Source: Prevotella sp. (lineage in GTDB: Bacteria; Bacteroidota; Bacteroidia; Bacteroidales; Bacteroidaceae). From it: a DNA stretch of 43,343 nucleotides. Positions 33,731 to 41,065 of this stretch are shown in pieces (positions within the stretch are counted from its first letter, which is position 1; every line of letters begins with the position of its first letter). The stretch spans positions 20,222-63,564 of the forward strand of contig DLZV01000033.1 in the NCBI GenBank assembly GCA_003447235.1. The letters run 5' to 3'. Under the pieces are notes generated by a model, which had not been told where the DNA came from, did not search any database, and was given only the letters and a program-made list of their open reading frames with translations. A program made the position numbers and the translations under genes.

Positions 33731-35074
33731 TTATCGCTTCAGGACCTTCTTGCCATTGACGATGTTGATGCCCTGCTGTAGCGAGTGCAGTCTCTGGCCC
33801 TGAAGGTTGAAGATGCCCTCCCGAGGAGTGGTGGCGGACTGGTCGGCTACGCCCTGGATCGACGTGGCGGGCAGCACCTTGGCCTTGGCGGCCTGCACGA
33901 TTTCTCCCGTCGCGCCGTCTATGAGCAGGACGGCGGCCCAGAGGTTGTCGTCCTCGTCGTGGTAGGGAGCGTCGATGGAGTAGGCGTGCTCATAGGCTTG
34001 CTCCGCCTCGATGGTCTGCGGGAGCACGTCCTCCATGCCCTCCGGCGAGGGGTAGATGCCGAGTGCCACGTCGTCCACCTTGATCTCCGCCTTCTTGGGC
34101 AGGTCCTCGAAACCGCCCATCTCGCCATTCTCGCCGCCCGCATAGTAGTTGTTCTGCGTGATGGGCAACTGGTCCTCACAGACGACGTAGGCCATACGAT
34201 AGTTACTCTCCTGCTTGGTGGTAAGGAACGTCGTGGTGGTATGGAAACTAATGGTGCCGTCGGCCAACTGTGCCGTGAACTGGATGTCGCACTCTGCCTT
34301 CTCGTCCATCGCCTTCAGGCGGCGCTCCAGGTTGGCGGCCTCGGGGATGAAGGCCTTGCCGCTGCGGTTGGCGAGGCAGTTGGGATAGCCGTCGAAATAT
34401 TTCGCCAGCCAGGTCTTGTAGTTGTTGACCGTGTACATGTCGCCGTTGTGCACGGCAATGCCGATGAATTGGTCGGGATAGGTCGCGTTCATGTAGCGCA
34501 GGCCCACGATGCCCTTCACGCACCATCCGCACCAGGCGCCCGTTCCCTCTTCCACTACCATGCGGCGGGTGTAGAACGACTCGGCGCGGGTGATGTTGAC
34601 GCAGGAGGCGCTGCAGGCCGTCTTCAGAGGTTGGGCCTCGTCGATGAGTTCCAGTTCCAGACGGATCGCTCCCATCTTGGCGTCCTCGCCCAGCACCTTG
34701 TCGAGGTCAGCGGCAGAGATGTGGATGGCCACGGTCTGCTGGTCCAGCCCCTTCAGACCGTTGGTCAGCACCGTCTTGCCCACCAGCTTCCCGTTCCATG
34801 TGCAGACGACGGCGGGGCGCGCCATCATGGTCTGCGACTGGTTGGCGATGGTGGCATAGAGGACGGCGTCCTCGTCGAGGTGCAGCAGCGAGGTCTCGGC
34901 TTGGGCGGCAAGGATCTTGGCTCCCTCTGCTTCGCCTGCCTGGATGAGGCTGGCAGCCGTCTGGTTATCGCGATATCCTGCGTCCGATCCGCCCGTATGG
35001 GCAAGGGCGGTCTGTCCTCCTATGCCCAGGAGGAACGTGAGGAACAATGTGGCGTAAATGCTTTTTCTGTTCAT
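33731..35074 (-). CDS. Omp28-like secreted thioredoxin-fold protein with C-terminal sorting-type tail
   Basis: The 447-residue product has a signal peptide (residues 1-26, ending QTALAH). Residues about 170-300 resemble the Omp28-related family with a thioredoxin fold: VVEEGTGAWCGWCVKGIVGL carries the CxxC pair Cys182/Cys185, followed by FIGIAVHNGD. The C-terminus (IFNLQGQRLHSLQQGINIV, then NGKKVLKR) is the tail found on many Prevotella secreted proteins. It is probably a surface or outer-membrane-associated protein; a redox role is possible given the CxxC but unproven. It is monocistronic, with its own promoter and terminator. Confidence 0.8.
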   Translation of the reverse strand: MNRKSIYATLFLTFLLGIGGQTALAHTGGSDAGYRDNQTAASLIQAGEAEGAKILAAQAETSLLHLDEDAVLYATIANQSQTMMARPAVVCTWNGKLVGKTVLTNGLKGLDQQTVAIHISAADLDKVLGEDAKMGAIRLELELIDEAQPLKTACSASCVNITRAESFYTRRMVVEEGTGAWCGWCVKGIVGLRYMNATYPDQFIGIAVHNGDMYTVNNYKTWLAKYFDGYPNCLANRSGKAFIPEAANLERRLKAMDEKAECDIQFTAQLADGTISFHTTTTFLTTKQESNYRMAYVVCEDQLPITQNNYYAGGENGEMGGFEDLPKKAEIKVDDVALGIYPSPEGMEDVLPQTIEAEQAYEHAYSIDAPYHDEDDNLWAAVLLIDGATGEIVQAAKAKVLPATSIQGVADQSATTPREGIFNLQGQRLHSLQQGINIVNGKKVLKR

Positions 35075-35196
35075 GATCTTGATAAATTGATGAATATTGT
35101 GATCGATTTGTTTGGTAATGGTGTCTTGATGCTGCTTGGCGGACGCAACAAGGGGTTCCCCTCCTATGGCCGCGTGCAGCTTGATTTATTCGCATG

Positions 35197-35228
35197 CAAA
35201 GGTATTGTTTTTTCTCCAACCCATGAAA
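35197..35228 (-). promoter_or_regulatory. promoter of the Omp28-like gene
   Basis: On the minus strand TTTC (35225-35228), 20 bases, then TACCTTTG (35197-35204). The -7 element is perfect and the -33 element differs by one base. The leader is about 115 bases. Confidence 0.6.
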
Positions 35229-35297
35229 TTATGCCGAGATAATTTTGCGCGTGCGCCATCGCGTCGCTTTAGAATACTTGATGACGAGCGGGAAGTA

Positions 35298-35352
35298 TTC
35301 ACGATTCGTTCACGATTCGTTCGGGATGGTCTCGGGATGCGTTCGGGATGGC
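35298..35352. repeat. five 11-bp degenerate tandem repeats
   Basis: Five consecutive units of exactly 11 bases: TTCACGATTCG twice, then TTCGGGATGGT, CTCGGGATGCG and TTCGGGATGGC. They lie between the divergent Omp28-like gene and the CAT tRNA gene, upstream of the tRNA promoter. The period equals the larger array at 36162-36346. Confidence 0.75.
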
Positions 35353-35440
35353 GAAACCCTCGAAAGGGGTGCTTTTGTGCTTCTCTGAGGGCGGCAAAAA
35401 CAACAAAAATGGCTTCTTGGATAAAAAATCATGCGGAAAA

Positions 35441-35472
35441 TTTGGACGGTTCGTTTTTTCTTCGTAACTTTG
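35441..35472 (+). promoter_or_regulatory. promoter of the CAT-anticodon tRNA
   Basis: TTTG (35441-35444), exactly 20 bases, then TAACTTTG (35465-35472), a full consensus match. Transcription should begin near 35478, about 45 bases before the tRNA. Confidence 0.8.
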
Positions 35473-35523
35473 CACTCGCTTTTGAAAATCATCCACTAGG
35501 GTGAGCAAGATAGAAGCAATGTT

Positions 35524-35597
35524 GGCGGGATAGCTCAGCTGGTTAGAGCGTCGGATTCATAATCCGGAGGTCGAGGGATCGTGACCCCCTCCCGCTA
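35524..35597 (+). tRNA. tRNA with CAT anticodon (elongator Met, or Ile after lysidine modification)
   Basis: The cloverleaf folds: acceptor GGCGGGA with TCCCGCT (last pair G-T), D arm GCTC/GAGC, anticodon stem around the loop TTCATAA (anticodon at 35559-35561), and T stem GAGGG with CCCCC (one A-C mismatch). The T loop reads ATCGTGA, not the canonical TTCRA. CCA is not encoded (ACAT follows). Elongator tRNA-Met is the most likely identity; tRNA-Ile with a modified CAT anticodon cannot be excluded from sequence. Confidence 0.85.
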
Positions 35598-35607
35598 CAT
35601 TTTGAGG

Positions 35608-35636
35608 AGAGTTGTGCTTTGCACGACTCTTTTTTC
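35608..35636 (+). terminator. Rho-independent terminator after the CAT tRNA
   Basis: AGAGTTGTGC (35608-35617) pairs with GCACGACTCT (35621-35630), ten pairs with one T-G, a TTT loop and a following run of six T. It ends the tRNA transcript. Confidence 0.9.
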
Positions 35637-35639
35637 TTT

Positions 35640-36161
35640 ATCTCCCCCTACAGTCTTCAGAGTCGATCCCAAGTATTGCAAGAGACAAAAAATCAATCTT
35701 TGCAAGTGGAACGTTTCGATACTCACTTGGTGAACTTGTACTGTGTGTTTTTGTTAAAATGGCAAAAATATTTCTCTTTTATTTGTTGTGTTTGTTTGCG
35801 GTTTGAATCCGCCATGAGGCGCATGTCGTGACGGCAGGCGTCGTCGGAAGTATCTGCTTGCTTTTGGGCAGAATTGTAGGGGAGAATATGGAAAAGGCAG
35901 TAATGGGCATTTTTTGGCTGATGCGGCCTTTGTTAAATGGATACGGAGAAAAAGTTAATGGGTCGTTAATTCATGCTAATCGTCTTGCTTTTGGCAGGGT
36001 GTGGGATTATCTTTGTATAGTTGCTGCGCCTTGACTATTGATGTGTCAGTCATCTTTGCATGAAAGATGAGGTGTAGCGAGTGAACAAAATGTAAAATAT
36101 AATACAAAGAAATATTGATGAAAAAGTTAAATATCTTGTTAAAAACCTCAGTTGGGAGTCG
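35640..36161. other. intergenic stretch with a possible orphan promoter
   Basis: No gene is recognised. A frame of 68 codons at 35828-36034 lacks any family feature. TATCTTTG at 36008-36015 with TTG at 35985-35987 (spacer 20) resembles a rightward promoter and would transcribe into the 11-bp repeat array downstream. Confidence 0.3.
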
Positions 36162-36346
36162 TCTCGTATCATTCTCGTATCGATCCCGTATTGATTCCGT
36201 ATTGATCCCGTATTGTTCTCCTATCGTTCTCCTATCGTTCTCGCTTCCGGAAGCGGAAACAATACGGAAACGATACGTAAACGATATTTGTTCGAACGAA
36301 GGTTGATACGTGGTTGATACATGGTTGATGCGTAGGGGATACGTGG
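36162..36346. repeat. 185-bp inverted array of 11-bp repeats
   Basis: Eight contiguous 11-base units run from 36162 to 36249, such as TCTCGTATCGA, TCCCGTATTGA and TCTCCTATCGT, with core CGTAT(C/T) in the same phase. At 36250 the orientation flips: GAAGCGGAAAC, AATACGGAAAC and GATACGTAAAC, then after a looser stretch four units like TTGATACGTGG (36303-36346), all carrying the reverse-complement core ATACG. The flip is centred on the perfect palindrome CGCTTCCGGAAGCG (36243-36256). It lies between the convergent tRNA and SGNH genes. There are no spacers, so it is not a CRISPR. Confidence 0.85.
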
Positions 36347-36464
36347 AGACAGGGTTTCTGGGGCCCTGACTATCACTGCCAAGGTAGCGGGTGTGGTGTC
36401 TCAGCTCACAGCGGCAAGAAAGTGTTTACCAACCTAACGATCGAAAGTAGTGGGTATTCTTCGC

Positions 36465-37166
36465 TTATTGAGCAGTGAGAATTTCTTCCAAATAGGGCTG
36501 CAGGACGCTGGCCCAGATGCGGTAGCCCGCCTCGTTGATGTGGAGCCCGTCTGTAGTGAGATCTGCCCGCATGGTGAGTCCGTCCTCGGTAGTGAAGAGC
36601 GGGTGGAGGTTGATGAAGGTCAGCTGCTGCCGCTCGCAGTAGTCCTGCAGCCGGTGGTTGATATCGACGATCTTCGCTTCCTGTCCCTCCAGTATCTTCC
36701 ACAACTTCACCTCCAGGTTCACGGGCAGCAGACTCTGCACCAGGAGACGCGTCTGAGGGGTCTGCGTGCGGATGGCGTCGATCACGCTGCGGCATTTCTC
36801 AAAGATCTCCTCGTCAGTCTCCTCGCCCGTCACGTCGTTGGTGCCGACCATCAGAAAGATAGCCTTCGGGTGGTGGGGTGTGATCTGATAGAGTCGGCGG
36901 AGCATTCCCTGGGTGTTGTCGCCCATGATGCCGTAGTTGACGATGCCGGGCCTTCCCAGTTTTTCGCTCCAGTCGCCTCCAAACTCGGTCAGGCTGTTGC
37001 CCAGCATGACGATGGTGGAGGTGTCGATATCGTTGCGGTTCTCAAATTGTGTTACCATGTTCGTATAGTGTTCTGACGGTCTCCACGCGTCCGATTGCGC
37101 TGACAATGAGAGGTGGGAGGCCAAGAGGATGGCGATGGAGAGGAATAGTTGTTTTGTTAGAATCAT
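36465..37166 (-). CDS. secreted SGNH/GDSL-family hydrolase
   Basis: The 233-residue product has a signal peptide (about residues 1-23, ending LSAQ). All four SGNH blocks are visible: GNSLTE with Ser58 (block I), NYGIMGDNT (block II Gly), VGTNDV with Asn110 (block III), and DGLHI with Asp206 and His209 (block V). It is thus a likely active esterase or lipase-type acylhydrolase of the periplasm or cell surface, similar to Bacteroidota sialate- or acetyl-esterase-like proteins; the substrate is unknown. It stands alone. Confidence 0.92.
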   Translation of the reverse strand: MILTKQLFLSIAILLASHLSLSAQSDAWRPSEHYTNMVTQFENRNDIDTSTIVMLGNSLTEFGGDWSEKLGRPGIVNYGIMGDNTQGMLRRLYQITPHHPKAIFLMVGTNDVTGEETDEEIFEKCRSVIDAIRTQTPQTRLLVQSLLPVNLEVKLWKILEGQEAKIVDINHRLQDYCERQQLTFINLHPLFTTEDGLTMRADLTTDGLHINEAGYRIWASVLQPYLEEILTAQ

Positions 37167-37335
37167 GTTGACTACATTATGACGGCCCGTCCTTGTGCGA
37201 TCATCCGAGTGGGGTGGGGGCGAGGGTGCCTGTTGGCTCGCTGCCTTGTGGCTATCTGGCGAATCTTTGCCCTGTGTGGCTACCTGATGGTTCTCTGTCC
37301 CGTTGCATATCGGGCGTGGCCGCTAAAACGAGGGG

Positions 37336-37343
37336 CAAAGTTA
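37336..37343 (-). promoter_or_regulatory. -7 element of the SGNH hydrolase gene
   Basis: TAACTTTG on the minus strand matches TAnnTTTG. No TTTG is seen at the right distance, and the leader would be long. Confidence 0.45.
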
Positions 37344-37431
37344 CGTTTTTTTTCTGTATTATCTCCCCCTTCCGCGAGGTTTTTGTCCCTTTGTTGGCAA
37401 ATTGTGCTTTAATTTACCTCTTGCATAATTC

Positions 37432-37460
37432 TTTAAAGTCAAAAAATATAGCTAACTTTG
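37432..37460 (+). promoter_or_regulatory. promoter of tRNA-Leu
   Basis: TAACTTTG at 37453-37460 is a perfect -7 element, with TTTA at 37432-37435 as a possible -33 element (spacer 17). The tRNA begins 12 bases further on. Confidence 0.65.
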
Positions 37461-37471
37461 CACCCGCAAAT

Positions 37472-37556
37472 GCGCTTGTGGCGGAATTGGTAGACGCGCC
37501 AGACTTAGGATCTGGTGTTTCCCGACGTGCAGGTTCGAGTCCTGTCAGGCGCACCA
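37472..37556 (+). tRNA. tRNA-Leu (TAG)
   Basis: The acceptor GCGCTTG pairs with CAGGCGC. The anticodon stem CCAGA/TCTGG encloses CTTAGGA, giving anticodon TAG. A long variable arm follows, and the T loop TTCGAGT is canonical. CCA is encoded at 37554-37556. The long variable arm and anticodon identify a class II leucine tRNA. The DNA downstream changes character, making this a likely island boundary. Confidence 0.97.
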
Positions 37557-37561
37557 TACAG

Positions 37562-37598
37562 AATCCTAACTACTTGATAATAAGCGGTTAGGATTTTT
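37562..37598 (+). terminator. terminator after tRNA-Leu
   Basis: AATCCTAAC (37562-37570) pairs perfectly with GTTAGGATT (37587-37595), followed by a T-run at 37594-37598. It lies six bases after the tRNA. Confidence 0.8.
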
Positions 37599-37610
37599 GC
37601 TTTTATATTT

Positions 37611-37663
37611 TTGCCGAGTTTTGCCGAGTTATTAAGAGATTACCTGTATTAGCCTCGGCAAAA
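37611..37663. repeat. direct and inverted repeat TTGCCGAGTT at the island edge
   Basis: TTGCCGAGTT occurs twice in tandem (37611-37620 and 37621-37630). An inverted copy, CTCGGCAAAA (37654-37663), pairs with TTTTGCCGAG (37619-37628). Such clusters beside a tRNA can be recombinase arm sites or a regulator operator; the function is unknown. Confidence 0.5.
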
Positions 37664-37724
37664 GTGTCATAATATCAATTTCAACATATTATTTTCACAC
37701 ATAAAAGAGAAAACTACCCTACAG

Positions 37725-37756
37725 TTGTGCTTTCTCATTAAAATCAGTTATCTTTG
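37725..37756 (+). promoter_or_regulatory. promoter of the XRE-hsd operon
   Basis: TTG (37725-37727), 21 bases, then TATCTTTG (37749-37756) fits the consensus. The transcript would begin near 37762, a few bases before a 14-codon leader ORF, and continue through the regulator and hsdR. Confidence 0.65.
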
Positions 37757-37764
37757 TAGGCGAA

Positions 37765-37809
37765 ATGGCAATAGCCAAATATAAATGGTACAAAGCGAAA
37801 TACGTCTAA
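37765..37809 (+). CDS. possible 14-residue leader peptide
   Basis: Directly after the promoter an ATG opens a 14-codon frame reading MAIAKYKWYKAKYV, rich in Lys and Tyr. Its stop ends one base before the regulator's start codon, so ribosomes could pass from one to the other. It may be a leader peptide that sets expression of the regulator, or chance. Confidence 0.3.
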   Translation: MAIAKYKWYKAKYV

Positions 37810-37810
37810 G

Positions 37811-38083
37811 ATGATAAAGGAAACAATATCTCCTGTTCGAAATAAAGGAGCACAAATGAGCCAAGAAGAAAAACCTTGGTTTAACCATTCGCAGATGATA
37901 GCCAATATCATGTCAGCAAGAATGAAGGACCTTGGAATGACTCAAAAGATGTTGGCAGAGAAAATGAATTGTACCCAACAGTACATTTCAAAAATATTAA
38001 AAGGGCGTGAGAACCTTTCGCTTGAAGCCATAAACAAAATAGAGAATGCTTTGGATATTCATTTTCTACAAATGAATGAATAG
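37811..38083 (+). CDS. XRE-family helix-turn-helix regulator
   Basis: The 90-residue product carries a Cro/CI-type helix-turn-helix domain at about residues 28-85: MSARMKDLGMTQKMLAEKMN, then CTQQYISKILKGRENLSLEA and INKIENALDI. A later ATG at 37856 (MSQEEKPW) would give a 75-residue form. It lies 116 bases before hsdR on the same strand and looks like a control protein for the restriction genes. Binding to its own promoter is inferred, not shown. Confidence 0.88.
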   Translation: MIKETISPVRNKGAQMSQEEKPWFNHSQMIANIMSARMKDLGMTQKMLAEKMNCTQQYISKILKGRENLSLEAINKIENALDIHFLQMNE

Positions 38084-38145
38084 CCATGTTCCATTTCATG
38101 GCACGTTTTCTCGCCATGGCAGAGCTTAAGTAAACTTAGCTCTGC
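38083..38145 (+). promoter_or_regulatory. two hairpins between the regulator and hsdR
   Basis: GCCATG (38083-38088) pairs with CATGGC (38097-38102), starting at the last base of the regulator's stop. Next, GCAGAGC (38119-38125) pairs with GCTCTGC (38139-38145), extended inside by TAAGT with ACTTA around a bulged T. Neither has a T-run, so they may reduce or process read-through into hsdR and are not clear terminators. Confidence 0.4.
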
Positions 38146-38199
38146 TCATCTGGCTTAACGAAAACCTTCTTATAAGTGTAACGATAAAAAAGATAAGAT

Positions 38200-41061
38200 A
38201 TGTCTGTACAAAGTGAAGCTGCCCTCGAAAACGGACTTATTGCAACTCTTCAAAAGATGAACTACGAGTATGTTCATATTGAAGAGGAGAAGAACCTGTC
38301 TGCCAATTTCAAAAGGCAGTTGGAGAAACACAACAAGAAGAAATTGGAGGAACTTGGACGCACAGAGTTTACGGAGTCTGAGTTTGAAAAGATACTTATC
38401 TATCTTGAAGGTGGCACTCGCTTTGAAAAGGCAAAGAAACTGCGTGACCTATTTCCGCTTGAACTGGAAAACGGCGAACGTCTGTGGGTGGAGTTCTTGA
38501 ACCGCACTCACTGGTGTCAGAACGAGTTTCAAGTTTCCAATCAAATCACGGTTGAGGGCAGAAAGAAATGCCGTTACGATGTGACTATACTTATCAATGG
38601 TCTGCCTTTGGTTCAAATAGAACTGAAGCGCAGAGGTGTGGAACTGAAACAGGCATACAACCAGATACAACGCTATCACAAGACTTCTTTCCATGGACTG
38701 TTTGACTACATCCAGTTGTTTGTCATATCCAATGGTGTAAACACTCGCTATTTCGCCAACAACCCGAATAGTGGATATAAGTTCACTTTCAACTGGACGG
38801 ATGCCGCCAACGTGCCGTTCAACGACTTGGAGAAGTTTGCCACAGTGTTCTTCGACAAGTGTACGTTGGGTAAGATTATCGGCAAGTACATAGTATTGCA
38901 TGAGGGAGACAAATGTCTGATGGTACTTCGCCCTTATCAGTTCTATGCGGTGGAGAAGATACTCGATCGTGTGGAAAACTCCAACGACAACGGCTATATC
39001 TGGCATACAACTGGTGCGGGGAAGACCTTGACATCATTCAAGGCAGCCCAACTCGTATCCGAGTCGGACGATGTGGATAAGGTTATGTTCGTGGTAGACC
39101 GCCACGACCTTGACACGCAGACCCAAGCCGAATACGAGGCTTTTGAGCCTGGTGCCGTTGACAGTACCGACAACACAGACGAATTGGTGAAGCGTCTGCA
39201 CAGCAATTCAAAGATTATCATAACAACCATACAGAAACTTAATGCCGCTGTCAGCAAGCAGTGGTATAGCAGTCGTATTGAGGAAATACGCCATTCTCGC
39301 ATCGTGATGATATTCGATGAATGTCATCGAAGCCATTTCGGAGATTGCCACAAGAACATCGTAAAGTTCTTTGACAACACGCAGATATTCGGTTTCACTG
39401 GTACTCCTATATTTGTTGAGAATGCGGTGGACGGACATACCACAAAGGAAATCTTTGGCAACTGTCTTCACAAATACTTGATAAAGGATGCCATTGCCGA
39501 TGAAAACGTGCTGGGTTTCCTTGTGGAGTATTATCACGGCAATGAAGATGTGGAATATGCCGACCAAGACCGCATGACGGAGATTGCCAAATTCATCCTT
39601 AATAATTTCAATAAGTCAACATTCGACGGTGAGTTTGACGCATTGTTTGCCGTGCAGTCAGTGCCTGTACTGATCCGTTATTACAAGATATTCAAGAGTC
39701 TGAATCCGAAGATCAGGATTGGAGCGGTCTTCACATACGCAGCCAATAATAGTCAGGATGATGACTTGACAGGTATGAATACAGGCAACTTTGTGAGTGA
39801 CAGTATTGGCGAGGCAGACGAATTGCAAGCCATCATGGATGACTACAATGATATGTATGGTACGAGTTTTACTACTGAAAATTTCCGTGCCTACTATGAT
39901 GATATCAACCTTCGAATGAAGAAAAAGAAGGGCGACATGAAGCCTCTTGATCTCTGTTTGGTTGTCGGAATGTTCCTTACTGGTTTTGACAGTAAGAAGC
40001 TCAACACTCTCTATGTTGACAAGAATATGGAGTATCATGGATTGTTGCAAGCGTTCAGTCGTACCAACCGTGTGTTGAACGAGAAGAAGCGTTTTGGCAA
40101 GGTCGTTTGTTTCCGTGACTTGAAAGGCAAGGTGGACGAGTCTATCAAACTTTTCAGCAATGGAAATCCTATAGAAGATATTGTGCGCCCACCATTTGAT
40201 GATGTAAAGAAGAAATATCAGGAAATGACGAAAGATTTCCTGGAGCATTATCCAGAAGCTCATTTTGTGGATTATTTGCAAAGTGAGAACGATAAGAAGC
40301 AGTTTATCCTTGCTTTCCGTGACATCATCAAAAAACACGCAGAGATTCAAATCTATGATGAGTTTGAGGAGGATGCTCCCGACCTCGGAATGACAGAACA
40401 GCAGTTTATGGACTTCCGCAGCAAGTATCTTGACATATACGATACCTTTGCTGCCAAGGGTACTGAAAAACCAAGCGGTTATCAAGTTCCTGAGGAAGGT
40501 CCGGTTATGTTTGGTGAGCCAGATCCGATTCAGGATGGAGCAACTGGGCTTGACGATGTGGATTTTTGTCTGGAATTGTTGCATAGTGATATTATCAATG
40601 TGGCTTATATCCTGGAACTCATTGCCGACCTCAATCCGTATAGTGAGGACTATTCGGAGAAGCGTAAGCACATCATCGACACCATGATCAAGGACGCCGA
40701 ACTTCGCAGTAAGGCAAAACTCATTGACGGTTTTATTCAGAAAAATGTGGATGATGACCGTGATAACTTCATGGCTCGCAAACAAAAGGCTGATGGTACA
40801 AGCGACCTTGAAGAACGGTTGAACAACTACATTATCACGGAACGTAACAATGCTGTCAATACGCTTGCCAAGGATGAGGATTTGGATGCTTCCGTCCTCA
40901 ATCATTACCTCTCAGAATATGACTATTTACAAAAAGAACAACCAGAAATCATACAAGAGGCATTGAAAGAGAAACACTTGGGACTGATAAAAAAACGCAA
41001 GGCATTAACAAGAATACTTGATAAATTGCGTTCTATAATAAGGACATTCAGTTGGGAATAA
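38200..41061 (+). CDS. hsdR: type I restriction enzyme, R (endonuclease/translocase) subunit
   Basis: HsdR cuts DNA after ATP-driven translocation by the HsdR-HsdM-HsdS complex when its site is unmethylated. The 953-residue product has the PD-(D/E)xK nuclease core with Asp127 in RYDVTI and Glu141/Lys143 in VQIELKRRG. The superfamily 2 motor shows Walker A TTGAGKT (270-276) and the DECH box at 373-376 (IFDECHRSHF). Further motor motifs are FGFTGTPIF and the C-terminal HGLLQAFSRTNR. It is full length. HsdR comes first in the operon here, after the XRE gene; the cysteine-peptidase-like gene follows after four bases. Confidence 0.96.
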   Translation: MSVQSEAALENGLIATLQKMNYEYVHIEEEKNLSANFKRQLEKHNKKKLEELGRTEFTESEFEKILIYLEGGTRFEKAKKLRDLFPLELENGERLWVEFLNRTHWCQNEFQVSNQITVEGRKKCRYDVTILINGLPLVQIELKRRGVELKQAYNQIQRYHKTSFHGLFDYIQLFVISNGVNTRYFANNPNSGYKFTFNWTDAANVPFNDLEKFATVFFDKCTLGKIIGKYIVLHEGDKCLMVLRPYQFYAVEKILDRVENSNDNGYIWHTTGAGKTLTSFKAAQLVSESDDVDKVMFVVDRHDLDTQTQAEYEAFEPGAVDSTDNTDELVKRLHSNSKIIITTIQKLNAAVSKQWYSSRIEEIRHSRIVMIFDECHRSHFGDCHKNIVKFFDNTQIFGFTGTPIFVENAVDGHTTKEIFGNCLHKYLIKDAIADENVLGFLVEYYHGNEDVEYADQDRMTEIAKFILNNFNKSTFDGEFDALFAVQSVPVLIRYYKIFKSLNPKIRIGAVFTYAANNSQDDDLTGMNTGNFVSDSIGEADELQAIMDDYNDMYGTSFTTENFRAYYDDINLRMKKKKGDMKPLDLCLVVGMFLTGFDSKKLNTLYVDKNMEYHGLLQAFSRTNRVLNEKKRFGKVVCFRDLKGKVDESIKLFSNGNPIEDIVRPPFDDVKKKYQEMTKDFLEHYPEAHFVDYLQSENDKKQFILAFRDIIKKHAEIQIYDEFEEDAPDLGMTEQQFMDFRSKYLDIYDTFAAKGTEKPSGYQVPEEGPVMFGEPDPIQDGATGLDDVDFCLELLHSDIINVAYILELIADLNPYSEDYSEKRKHIIDTMIKDAELRSKAKLIDGFIQKNVDDDRDNFMARKQKADGTSDLEERLNNYIITERNNAVNTLAKDEDLDASVLNHYLSEYDYLQKEQPEIIQEALKEKHLGLIKKRKALTRILDKLRSIIRTFSWE

Positions 41062-41065
41062 GATA

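Larger units (their letters stand above)
37167..37471. other. intergenic region between the SGNH gene and tRNA-Leu
   Basis: It holds two promoters facing apart: TAACTTTG on the minus strand (37336-37343) for the SGNH gene, with a leader of about 165 bases, and one on the plus strand for tRNA-Leu. No gene is recognised in between. Confidence 0.4.

Noticed and set aside
33785..35242. 485-codon frame opposite the Omp28-like gene
   Set aside because: It overlaps a secreted protein with signal peptide, CxxC motif and C-terminal tail; the antisense frame has no such features.
36115..36306. 63-codon frame across the 11-bp repeat array
   Set aside because: An 11-base repeat shifts frame every unit, so the openness comes from the repeats and the translation is not repetitive protein.
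36162..36346. CRISPR array
   Set aside because: The units are contiguous 11-mers without spacers and the orientation flips in the middle; no cas gene is nearby.
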